A DNA stretch of 39,099 nucleotides, from assembly GCA_016795065.1 (NCBI GenBank), contig JAEUIU010000004.1, forward strand, positions 1 to 39,099, written 5' to 3'. A program made the position numbers and the translations under genes. Source of the stretch: Phycisphaerae bacterium (GTDB taxonomy: Bacteria > Planctomycetota > Phycisphaerae > Phycisphaerales > SM1A02). Positions 6,715 to 15,549 of the stretch are shown here, piece after piece. A model generated the notes under the pieces. That model saw nothing but the letters and a program-made list of their open reading frames with translations. It was not told where the DNA came from and made no database searches. Positions within the stretch are counted from its first letter, which is position 1. Every line of letters begins with the position of its first letter.

Positions 6715-9700
6715 ATGAAGATCTCCCGTCGCTTCACCCAGGCTGGCCAGAACGTCTACGACACCGTCGAATGGGCTCGACGAAGCAGTCGCATCGGCAA
6801 CTCCGATGGCTCCACCGTCTTTGAAATGAAGGACGCCGAGATCCCGGCGTCCTGGAGCCAGTTGGCGACCGACATTGTGGTCAGCAAGTACTTCCGCAAG
6901 GCTGGAGTCCCTCAGACGGATCGATCCGGAAAGCCTGTCCTTGATGAGGCCGGAAAGCCGGTCTTGGGAAGCGAGACGAGTGTCCGCCAGGTCGTTCATC
7001 GATTGGCGGGGTGTTGGGCCCATTGGGGCGAGCAGTTCGGCTATTTCTCCAGCCGACGCGACGCAGAGGCGTTCTACGACGAACTCGCCTACATGCTGGT
7101 GCACCAGCTCGCGGCCCCCAACAGCCCGCAATGGTTCAACACCGGCTTGAACTTCGCCTATGGCATCAGCGGCCCTGCCCAGGGCCACTGGATCGCTGAC
7201 CACTCGACGGGAGAGGTCACGCTCGCGAAGGACGCCTATTCCCACCCCCAACCGCACGCCTGCTTCATTCAGGCGGTTCGCGACGATCTCGTGGGTGAGG
7301 GCGGCATCATGGACCTCTGGACACGAGAGGCCCGTCTCTTCAAGTATGGAAGCGGCACGGGAACCAACTTCTCGTCACTGCGAGGCGAGAACGAGCCTCT
7401 CTCCGGAGGTGGCAAGAGCTCGGGCCTCATGAGCTTTCTCAAGATCGGCGACCGCGCCGCTGGTGCGATCAAGTCCGGCGGCACGACGCGTCGGGCGGCC
7501 AAGATGGTCTGCTTGGACATCGATCATCCCGACGTCGAGGCGTTCATCAATTGGAAGGTCCGTGAGGAGATCAAGGTCGCAGCCCTGGTCGAGGGCATGA
7601 AGCAGCTCACCAAGGATCAGCGAGAGATTGCCGACCGGCTCGGCCTGAAGCTCAACTACGACTTCAACGGCGAAGCCTACTTCACGGTCAGCGGTCAGAA
7701 CTCGAACAACTCCGTGCGCCTGAGCGACGAGTTCATGCAGGCCGTCCAGCACGATCGCGAGTGGAACCTCCTTCGTCGCACGGACTGCAGACCCGCAAAG
7801 ACGCTGCCGGCCCGCGAACTCTGGCGTCAGATCTCTGAAGCCGCGTGGCATTGCGCCGACCCTGGAGTCCAGTACGACTCAACAATCAACGCATGGCACA
7901 CCTGCCCGGCGGGCGGACGCATCAACGCCAGCAACCCGTGCAGCGAGTACATGTTCCTCGACAACACGGCGTGCAATCTGGCGTCGATCAACCTCCTCAA
8001 GTTCTACGACTCCGAGACTCGCACCTTTGACTTGGACGGCTACGAGCACGCGATCGGGCTCTGGACCATGGTGCTTGAGATCTCGGTCCTCATGGCCAGC
8101 TTCCCATCGCGGGAAATCGCCGAGCTCTCATGGCGATATCGAACGCTCGGACTTGGTTATGCCAACCTTGGCGCCCTGCTCATGCAGGCAGGTATCCCCT
8201 ACGACAGCGACGCGGGTCGCGCCGTCTGCGGAGCGTTGACGGCAATCCTCACCGGACGCTCCTATGCGACGAGTTCGCTGCTTGCCGCGGAACACGGCCC
8301 GTTCGCCGGCTTCGCCGAGAACCGCGAATCGATGTTGCGGGTGATGCGCAATCACCGTCGGGCAGCAACTGGCATGCATCGCGACTCGAGCGAGTACGAG
8401 AGCCTGACCATTCGACCCGTCCCCATCGATCACGACCAGTTCCACAGCGGCTCGGTTCGTTTCTCCAACGCGAGTTCGGTCTTGGATCGAGCCGTAACCG
8501 CTTGGGACGATGCCGTGACCTTCGGCGAGAAGTTCGGCTACCGCAACGCCCAGACGACCGTCATTGCGCCGACCGGCACCATCGGCCTGCTGATGGATTG
8601 CGACACGACGGGCGTCGAACCCGACTTCGCACTCACCAAGTTCAAGAAGCTCGCTGGTGGCGGCTATTTCAAGATCGCGAACCAGTCTCTACGCCCGGCT
8701 CTGGTGGCACTTGGCTACGAAGCCGCCGAGGTCGACGACATCCTCACCTATGTCATGGGCTCCCTCAGCCTGGACGTTCCGATGCCGGCCCGCGACGGGA
8801 CGTTGCCTTCAGGGCATGAGCTCGCGGACGGCCGAAATGTGGAGACCTTCCGTGCGGCACTGTTGCACTTGGGCTTCACCCACGAGCAGTTGATCGCCGT
8901 AGAGAACCAGCTCCCAGCCGTGTTCGAGCTCGCGTTTGCCTTTAGCGCGTGGTCCCTGCCCGAGGCAGTCCTTCGTTCCCGCGGCATCGATCCCGAACGC
9001 GCCCGCAATGATCCGAGCTTCAACGGCCTCCGCGCCCTCGGCTTCTCGCGGCGCCAGGTCGAGACACTCAACCGACTGATTTGTGGAACCCAGACGGTCG
9101 AGGGGGCGCCGCATCTCCGAGAGGAGCATCTGCCCGTCTTCGACTGCGCAAACCGATGCGGTTCGATTGGAAAGCGGTTCATCCGCTCCGAAGGGCACAT
9201 CCGGATGATGGCTGCCGCCCAGCCCTTCATTTCAGGCGCCATCTCCAAGACCATCAACCTCCCCAACGAGGCGACTCTCGACGACATTGGAGCCTCCTAC
9301 CGCCTCTCATGGGAGTTGGGACTGAAGGCCAACGCCCTGTATCGCGACGGTTCGAAGCTGAGCCAACCTCTCTCAACCAAATCCGACGTGACGGAAGGCG
9401 ACGAGCCGGACGACGAGGATGTTCTGGAGGCGGCCGTCGCCCAGCGGAAGGAGGAACTCGCGGCCGAAGCCGCCTCGTTCCCTTCGGCGGCAGATTCCCG
9501 CTCGCCGCTCCCGATGGGGGTCGCCTCGGAGGTTGCGGCGGGGACGAATGCGGTATCGATCTCGGCGAGTTCTTCCCTGAACGACTCCCACCTGACCCAG
9601 GATTGCCGCTGTGAAGACCGGAGCTGCGAAGCGACGGCAACTGTGTCTGAGTCGACTGTCATCGTCGCCGCGGCAACACCGATCTATGTTGAGGTTGAGC

Positions 9701-10953
9701 GGATTGTCGAGCGAATCATCGAGCGACCGATGCGACGCCGCCTCCCGGACACTCGGGAGAGCATCACGCACAAGTTCAATGTTGCCGGTCATGAGGGGTA
9801 CCTGATCGTCGGACTCTACGAGGACGGTCGACCGGGCGAACTCTTCATCACCATGGCCAAGGAAGGCTCGACCATCGGTGGTCTCATGGACAGCCTTGGT
9901 ACCGCGATCAGTGTCGCACTTCAGTATGGCGTGCCAGTCGAGAGCTTGGTCAACAAGTTCGCCCACCAGCGGTTCGAGCCGATGGGGATGACCACCAATC
10001 GCGATATTCCATTCGCGAAGAGCCTCGTCGATTACATCTTCCGCTGGCTCGGAATGCAGTTCATCGCCGGGTATCGCGACGCGAACGCGCCTCGCCGCGG
10101 TGGTAACTCCACCCCGAGCACCGACGAGAGCGAAGGCCATACCCAGGCCGCATCCGCAGGCGGAGGCGTTGCCTCCTCGCAAAGCACCGGCACGCTCACC
10201 GGATCTCAACTTCCAACCCCGCCAACCCACTCTCGGGAGAATTCGCAATGGACTTCCCGTTCGCAGGACGCGACGCATTCGATGGAGCCGAAGCCGGTTG
10301 TGGGCTCGTCTGGCGGGCCAGCAGGAATCACCAGGGCTCGAGGGAGCAATTCAGACGCAGGTTCGGACGGCAGTTTGTCTCGTGTCTCCCCGTCGAACCC
10401 GCTGGCCAGCGACCTCATTTCCGATGGGGCAGGCAGGAGCAGCTCGGGCGAGACTTCAGGACAGTCGAGGAGCGGCCAGCGTGGCACACTCGATTCGCGA
10501 GGGTCGATGACGCCGCCAACAGCAACCCGCCTCTCCTCCACCGGACTGTCAGGACCAGCGACTTCGTTCGGCAGCGGCACCTCAACCGTTGCTGTGCGTG
10601 CTCCTGAGTCGGCCACGCGGATTCGTCACGAGCGCATGACCACCCCGACCACCCCGACCGACCCCAACGCAGTCACCACCTTCACCCACACCGACACAGA
10701 GACGGACATCGTCACCATTGATCGGGTCGTCCATACGGAGTCCCACTCCGATACGGTCGTGCGATCAAAGCGTCATCATGTTGCCAATGATGATGACGCG
10801 GAACCGGCACTTCAGATGCAATCGGCTTTGGACCAGTCCAACGCGGCCATGATGGGCGATGCCCCAGCATGCGAAGTCTGCGGATCGATCACCGTTCGGA
10901 ATGCAACCTGCTACCGATGCCTCAATTGCGGTAACTCGATGGGTTGCTCCTGA
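6715..10953 (+). CDS. nrdJ: Adenosylcobalamin-dependent (class II) ribonucleotide reductase
   Basis: It reduces ribonucleotides to deoxyribonucleotides using an AdoCbl-derived thiyl radical, without oxygen dependence. The reductase core holds QPHACFIQ with Cys183, which should pair with Cys420 in NTACNLASIN as the reducing dithiol, and the active-site triad Asn407, Cys409, Glu411 in NPCSE. KYGSGTGTNFSSLRG and ATYPTGTIG-like APTGTIGLLMD are also present. A TSCPD-type domain follows (about 1015-1120). The C-terminus is a Cys-rich ribbon, with cysteines at 1386, 1389, 1399, 1402, 1405 and 1411; the final pair region acts as the swinging reductant in the family. At 1412 residues it is unusually long because of two low-complexity inserts (about 890-1015 and 1123-1382). 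The ATG has an AGAGG site 8 bases upstream. Confidence 0.95.
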   Translation: MKISRRFTQAGQNVYDTVEWARRSSRIGNSDGSTVFEMKDAEIPASWSQLATDIVVSKYFRKAGVPQTDRSGKPVLDEAGKPVLGSETSVRQVVHRLAGCWAHWGEQFGYFSSRRDAEAFYDELAYMLVHQLAAPNSPQWFNTGLNFAYGISGPAQGHWIADHSTGEVTLAKDAYSHPQPHACFIQAVRDDLVGEGGIMDLWTREARLFKYGSGTGTNFSSLRGENEPLSGGGKSSGLMSFLKIGDRAAGAIKSGGTTRRAAKMVCLDIDHPDVEAFINWKVREEIKVAALVEGMKQLTKDQREIADRLGLKLNYDFNGEAYFTVSGQNSNNSVRLSDEFMQAVQHDREWNLLRRTDCRPAKTLPARELWRQISEAAWHCADPGVQYDSTINAWHTCPAGGRINASNPCSEYMFLDNTACNLASINLLKFYDSETRTFDLDGYEHAIGLWTMVLEISVLMASFPSREIAELSWRYRTLGLGYANLGALLMQAGIPYDSDAGRAVCGALTAILTGRSYATSSLLAAEHGPFAGFAENRESMLRVMRNHRRAATGMHRDSSEYESLTIRPVPIDHDQFHSGSVRFSNASSVLDRAVTAWDDAVTFGEKFGYRNAQTTVIAPTGTIGLLMDCDTTGVEPDFALTKFKKLAGGGYFKIANQSLRPALVALGYEAAEVDDILTYVMGSLSLDVPMPARDGTLPSGHELADGRNVETFRAALLHLGFTHEQLIAVENQLPAVFELAFAFSAWSLPEAVLRSRGIDPERARNDPSFNGLRALGFSRRQVETLNRLICGTQTVEGAPHLREEHLPVFDCANRCGSIGKRFIRSEGHIRMMAAAQPFISGAISKTINLPNEATLDDIGASYRLSWELGLKANALYRDGSKLSQPLSTKSDVTEGDEPDDEDVLEAAVAQRKEELAAEAASFPSAADSRSPLPMGVASEVAAGTNAVSISASSSLNDSHLTQDCRCEDRSCEATATVSESTVIVAAATPIYVEVERIVERIIERPMRRRLPDTRESITHKFNVAGHEGYLIVGLYEDGRPGELFITMAKEGSTIGGLMDSLGTAISVALQYGVPVESLVNKFAHQRFEPMGMTTNRDIPFAKSLVDYIFRWLGMQFIAGYRDANAPRRGGNSTPSTDESEGHTQAASAGGGVASSQSTGTLTGSQLPTPPTHSRENSQWTSRSQDATHSMEPKPVVGSSGGPAGITRARGSNSDAGSDGSLSRVSPSNPLASDLISDGAGRSSSGETSGQSRSGQRGTLDSRGSMTPPTATRLSSTGLSGPATSFGSGTSTVAVRAPESATRIRHERMTTPTTPTDPNAVTTFTHTDTETDIVTIDRVVHTESHSDTVVRSKRHHVANDDDAEPALQMQSALDQSNAAMMGDAPACEVCGSITVRNATCYRCLNCGNSMGCS

Positions 10954-12988
10954 GTTCATCGATGTTCAATGGATGCGCTCCCTTGATCACTCATCCCATG
11001 CCCTGTCAGCGAGATGGACCCCACACTTGATAGATGAAAGGAGACTTGATTCGCGGGCACCAAGCAACAGTAGGACGAGGTGCACTCCAACCTCTCGAAA
11101 CAGCGTCCACAGGCCGGCACCCTGACTGAAACGCCAAACGGGAGGCTGAATGAACGGCCATCCCAGTTTGAGCAGTCCGGAGCCCCCTCCGGAGGCACCC
11201 TCCTTTCGGGGGCGGCGGACACCCATGGACGCCGCAACGCGTGAATTCCCATTTGGATCGGTATCAGCCCTCCGTCGAACCGACGTCATGAGCTCTCCGT
11301 CCCAGCTTGTCAGCGAATCAACACCCTCACCAATTCCACGTCTGCACATCCAAAGAAGGTGATTCGCGCTCGACCATTCGCGCGATGGCACCGACGTGCA
11401 AGTGCACGTGTTAGACGAGCAACGGGATTGGCCTGGTGGCACTCCGACCCACCAGTCCTCTCCCCACGCGATGGGAGCGGCCCCGCCCGAACGCACGAGA
11501 CGGTCGGCGAGTGGATGGACCCTCCTTGCACCGATCGGGTGACGCACGGACCAGATGATCCCGATCCTCCGACATGCGGTGGCGATAGCGCATTCTCACG
11601 AATGCGTTTCAGCACCGCATACGGGGTGGCCTGTTCCAAATTGTTTCGGGCAGCCCTCCCATCGCGTTCTTTTCTGCGAAAGCTCGGCGCTGTCGAACGG
11701 CCCGGCCGTCTTTGGCAACGCTCAAGCCGTAGCTCCTCGCCGGCGCATTGCTGCGAGGAATCGGCGGCTTCCGATCCATCCGCCATTCGGCCCCTTGCAT
11801 CAGGCACCTTGCCCTGCAATGGGACCGACGGATGCGAGCAACGTGTGCGATCCCTCGGCCATCAACGTTCGGTTCGCCGAACACACCTGACCGCCTTGAC
11901 GATCGCACCCCCACCAGGAGGCCTGGTTCGACCCACGTGGTCCTATCCAGGCGTTGCCTTGCGGAATGTCCCACCTGACGGTGTCGTGATCGCTCACCGA
12001 CCGTCAGTCGTCGCCGATTCTGTACGCGTATGCACCGACGATACGGCTCCGCATTGGACGCGACGAGCACCGGGACGACCGGCCGTTCGACAGCGCCGAG
12101 CTTCGCATCGACGAGCGCACCTCTCAGTCTGGCCTCGCTTGATTTTGACGCTCTGGAAATCGGCACTCAGGGTTTCGGCTCTTCGTGCTTCCCATCGCCG
12201 GATCTCCAAGGCAGGAGCAGTTCGCTGAGGTACTCGCTTCGAAGACGCGAGCGAGCCTCATGGGTCTACCTCAAAGCAAGGTGACGAAGCAAAGTTGGGT
12301 GAGATCACGCGAGCAGGGTAGACGGGGCAGATGTCCCCTCAAGGTCGTCCGCAGCACGAACGGAGTTCTTGCGGCTCGCTCGTCGGGCACGTCAGGACTC
12401 CGCCAAAAGGGCGGCGCGCCATGATTGCGGCTAGCCAGGAGCGGCGACGAGGCGTACTGAGCGATAGGACGAGGAGCGGAAACGCCGACCGACGCGAACA
12501 GACCCCCGAAATGGAAGCGAGTTTCTGACTCTCCCCACTCGATCTCAGGCCGCCGTATCTCGCCCGGCATGCGTCGCCACATGCATATCGCGCCACGTGC
12601 TTCCAGCGATTCTCTGAGCATGCGGAGGACCGCCCACGACCTTCCGCGCGAATCTCGGGCACAGCGCCGCCAATCTTGAGTCGCGATGGCTGAACCTCCT
12701 TGAGCTTGAAGTGAGATTCGGGACGGTGTGGTTGCGTGGCCCCCTCGTTACAGAGCAAGCCATTGTCCGCCGGGCGATCCTCGGCGTGATCGCCGGCTAC
12801 GCCCGCACACGGTCCCTTCGACGGTTGTTGGTTCGCCTTGGAACGTCCTCTTGATCGACGCGATTCCATCTGCTCGGAACCGTTCGCTGGCGGAAGAGCC
12901 CTGTCAGGTCACCGGAGGTCCAGTCTTGATCCAATGATGCAGATGGAAGCGGACGAACGTTGCCGGCGACGTGCGACACTGATCACCC
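10954..12988. other. 2.0 kb region without a convincing gene
   Basis: Several frames are open for 60-290 codons on both strands, but all are Arg/Ser/Pro-rich, overlap each other and match no domain I know. No tRNA, rRNA or transposase remnant was seen. Small inverted repeats exist, for example GCCCCC/GGGGGC at 11182-11187 and 11208-11213, and CCGCC/GGCGG at 12400-12404 and 12410-12414. It may hold decayed genes, RNA genes or a long leader for the next operon. Confidence 0.5.
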
Positions 12989-14107
12989 ATGCGTGCTCCT
13001 CCTCCAACCGCGTCCGTTCTTCGACACCGTGACCGATGTCGGGCATCTCGCCACCGAACGGTCACCGCCTTGGCGGCCATGCACGCCTTGTTCCTGATCG
13101 CGTCCGTTGGATGCACCCACTCCAGCTATCCTCCTCGCGTGTCCACCGCCCCCGAGCCCTCGTCCTCCCGCCTCTCGGCGAACTCGACTGCGACGACGTC
13201 CATTGGCCCCAACGCGGACGCCATTGCCATTCCCGAAGCCAGCGAGACCCGCATTGATCCCGAATCCGAGTGGCAGCGATGGCGCGAGGCCCGCGTTCGC
13301 TCGCTGAAGGCTCCACAGAGTTGGCTGACGCTCACCGGCCTCCATTTTCTCGCCGATGGTGCACACACACTCGGAAGCGACCCATCGAGTGACGTGCGCA
13401 TCGACTCGCCAGCCTTCCCGGCTCGGCTCGGGCAGATCGATGTGGCTGGCGAACTGATTCGATTCACGCCCGCCGCGTCACTCGACGCCAAGGAGGCCTC
13501 GCGCGTCACTCTTCACGACCAGCCGCTCGGAATGGCGAACCTCCGCGATGACCGCAACGGGAAGCCCTCAGTGTTCATCGCCGGCCCCGTGACCCTGACG
13601 CTTGTTCACCGAAACGGACAGGCTGCGCTGCGCGTTCGTAACGACGAGAGTCCCGTTCGACGTCGCTTCGAGTCGATCGATGCCTTTCCGTACGACCCGA
13701 AGTTCGTCGTCGAAGCAGCACTCCGCCGAGCCCCCCCGAGGTCGACTATCGACATCACGAATGTCACCGGTCATGTCGAGCAGCAGCCGCTGGCGGCAGT
13801 CCTTTCGGTCACCATCCAAGGCTCGCAGTTCGAGCTCAGCGCCACACCGGGCTCGCGCCCTGACAGCCTCTTCGTCGTCTTCTCTGACGCCACAAATGGC
13901 GGCGACACCTACTCCGGCGGGCGCTTCCTCGACGTCGACGCGCCCACCGATCAGGGCTCGGTCGTCCTCGACTTCAATCGAGCCTACAACCCACCCTGTG
14001 CATTCACGGCCTTCGCGACCTGCCCGATGCCGCCACGCTCCAACCGCCTCCCATTCCCAGTCAAGGCAGGAGAGCGACATCCACCCATCATGAGACCCAC
14101 CGAATGA
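12989..14107 (+). CDS. DUF1684 family exported protein
   Basis: The family is widespread and of unknown function. The core runs from about residue 95 to 360: it starts at WQRWREARVRSLKAPQSWL and GLHFLADG, continues with GSDPSSDVRID, and ends with the very typical VVLDFNRAYNPPCAF then TAFATCP (about 325-347) and NRLPFPVKAGE. The N-terminus has an arginine-rich stretch then a hydrophobic segment ending IASVGC at about 42, which looks like a lipoprotein signal although the -3 residue is not ideal. The ATG at 12989 is used; an inner ATG at 13079 would leave almost no positive n-region. The stop overlaps the next start as ATGA, so the two genes are probably translated together and may act on the same thing. 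Confidence 0.8.
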   Translation: MRAPPPTASVLRHRDRCRASRHRTVTALAAMHALFLIASVGCTHSSYPPRVSTAPEPSSSRLSANSTATTSIGPNADAIAIPEASETRIDPESEWQRWREARVRSLKAPQSWLTLTGLHFLADGAHTLGSDPSSDVRIDSPAFPARLGQIDVAGELIRFTPAASLDAKEASRVTLHDQPLGMANLRDDRNGKPSVFIAGPVTLTLVHRNGQAALRVRNDESPVRRRFESIDAFPYDPKFVVEAALRRAPPRSTIDITNVTGHVEQQPLAAVLSVTIQGSQFELSATPGSRPDSLFVVFSDATNGGDTYSGGRFLDVDAPTDQGSVVLDFNRAYNPPCAFTAFATCPMPPRSNRLPFPVKAGERHPPIMRPTE

Positions 14108-14538
14108 CTCGCCTTCGAGCTTCATCGATGCCCTTTGTTGCGATTTCCACCCTCACCGTCGCGTTCGTCGGCGCGTGTGCCTCCACTCCGCGCACACCGT
14201 TTGATTCGGCCGAGGAGGTTCCGCCATCAGCGATTCGTCACGTCGTCCTGATTGACCTCAAAGAGACCGCCGACATCCCCGAGCTCATCATCGCAATGGA
14301 CCGCGAGCTCGCTCCGATTCCAGGCATCCTCCACTATTGGCGAGGCGAGCCGTTTCAAGCAGGCCGTCCGGAAGTGCGCGAGGACTACGACGTTGGCCTC
14401 GTCATCGATTTCAGAGACGCCGAGGCGTATTCCGCCTACTCAACAGACCCACGCCATGTCGGGCTTGTCAGCGCCTGGAAACTGCGCATCAACAACCTCA
14501 CTATCTATGACATCCGGCCAAACGCCGTTGCAAAGTGA
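14104..14538 (+). CDS. Exported stress-responsive alpha/beta barrel (Dabb) domain protein
   Basis: The 144-residue product has a signal segment with hydrophobic core FVAISTLTVAFVGAC, where the Cys fits a lipoprotein processing site (FVGAC-AST). The remaining 100 or so residues match a Dabb domain: IRHVVLIDLKETADI, then a GILHYWRGEP turn, YDVGLVIDFRDAEAY, and YSTDPRHVGLV. Dabb proteins are small dimeric ferredoxin-like barrels found in stress proteins and some polyketide cyclases; no activity can be assigned here. An exported, lipid-anchored version is less usual than the cytoplasmic form. It overlaps the DUF1684 gene by four bases and has no separate ribosome site in view. Confidence 0.78.
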   Translation: MTRLRASSMPFVAISTLTVAFVGACASTPRTPFDSAEEVPPSAIRHVVLIDLKETADIPELIIAMDRELAPIPGILHYWRGEPFQAGRPEVREDYDVGLVIDFRDAEAYSAYSTDPRHVGLVSAWKLRINNLTIYDIRPNAVAK

Positions 14539-14685
14539 GTTTGACGAGCAGCCGGCCCTACGGGGCGCAGCGAATCCTCGTGCCGTGTGGCCACCCCCAC
14601 CCTGTCGCGGCCGTTCCTCACGCACGAGTCCCAAACGAAACTGCTCCCGCAGTCGCGACGCATGTATCGCCGACTCAAATGCCGA

Positions 14686-15453
14686 TCAGGGCTTGACCAC
14701 CCGTGGCGTGCTATCAGTCTTGCCTTCCAACGCATCCGCGACGTCCGCCTCATCGGCCGCGTATGTGCGAACGAGCGCACCCGCGATCTTGTTCAGGGCG
14801 TCCCGATCAGCGACTTCAACGGTGGCGCCACCTGCCGCTCTTGCCCTTGCCAGCGCGTCCGCAGACTGGGCCACAATGCCTGACCGTGTCGCCAGCCCCA
14901 AGACCTGCCGCCCAAACGCCTCATCAATCTGTTCCGGCAGTGCCGGCGGCGCGAAGTAGATTGGTGCCTTCGCCAGATCCAACATGAGCTTTCCCTGTGC
15001 GTCCGTAGCCGAAGGAACGATCGCGATCAGTTGGCCCGAAGCGAAGCCGACGTTCATCGGCTCGACAGGCATCGACCCGACCATGAGGACAGGCATCTCG
15101 ACCTGGCGAGGCGCGAGGTATTCGCTCGGCGCCCGAATCACCATCAGATAGCCCGCCGTCACGCTTGGCTTCTCCTTCGAATGGCGGTGCTCGTACGCCT
15201 CGGTGATCCGGAACTCCCGCACCTCGATCAGCTCGGTGATGCCTGCAGGCGTCGCCGGAATCGCCGGCAAGGCCGTATCGCTCAATCCTTGGGCCTTCGG
15301 GGCCGCCTTTTGGTCAGGGGACACCACGGTCGGCGAGGGCTTCGAGCCGGAAGTCGCCGTTTGGCTGTTGGCACCCGCGCCACTCGCCGGGGCTAGAGCC
15401 GCGGCCAGCGTGAGAGTGAGGGTGGAGGCAAGAATGGTCTTGGTGGTCGTCAT
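14686..15453 (-). CDS. Secreted protein of unknown function
   Basis: The 255-residue product starts with a clear signal peptide (MTTTKTILASTLTLTL then AAALAPASGAGA), followed by a Ser/Thr/Pro/Lys-rich linker to about residue 65. The rest (about 72-245) is a soluble alpha/beta region with ITELIEVREFRITEAYEH, GYLMVIRAPSEYLAPRQ, PVLMVGSMPVEPMNVGF and a long helical C-terminal part. I do not recognise a family. The ATG at 15453 was chosen over an upstream frame extension to 15522 because it puts the signal peptide at the N-terminus. It lies 96 bp after the hydrolase gene on the same strand, so the two may form an operon of exported proteins. Its 3' end faces the Dabb gene. Confidence 0.7.
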   Translation of the reverse strand: MTTTKTILASTLTLTLAAALAPASGAGANSQTATSGSKPSPTVVSPDQKAAPKAQGLSDTALPAIPATPAGITELIEVREFRITEAYEHRHSKEKPSVTAGYLMVIRAPSEYLAPRQVEMPVLMVGSMPVEPMNVGFASGQLIAIVPSATDAQGKLMLDLAKAPIYFAPPALPEQIDEAFGRQVLGLATRSGIVAQSADALARARAAGGATVEVADRDALNKIAGALVRTYAADEADVADALEGKTDSTPRVVKP

Positions 15454-15549
15454 CGGTTGTCTCGTGGGGCACGATTGATGCGGACCTCGTCGTCCGCTAC
15501 GTGTTCTGCGAACAGCTCGCATCCGCCCGCAGGCGTGGGTCTTCGTGGT

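Noticed and set aside
9373..10278. 300-codon - strand frame opposite nrdJ
   Set aside because: No domain or start context; nrdJ is continuous on the other strand.
11359..12228. 290-codon + strand open frame in the 2 kb gap
   Set aside because: It overlaps several equally open frames on both strands and has no regular composition, signal or motif.
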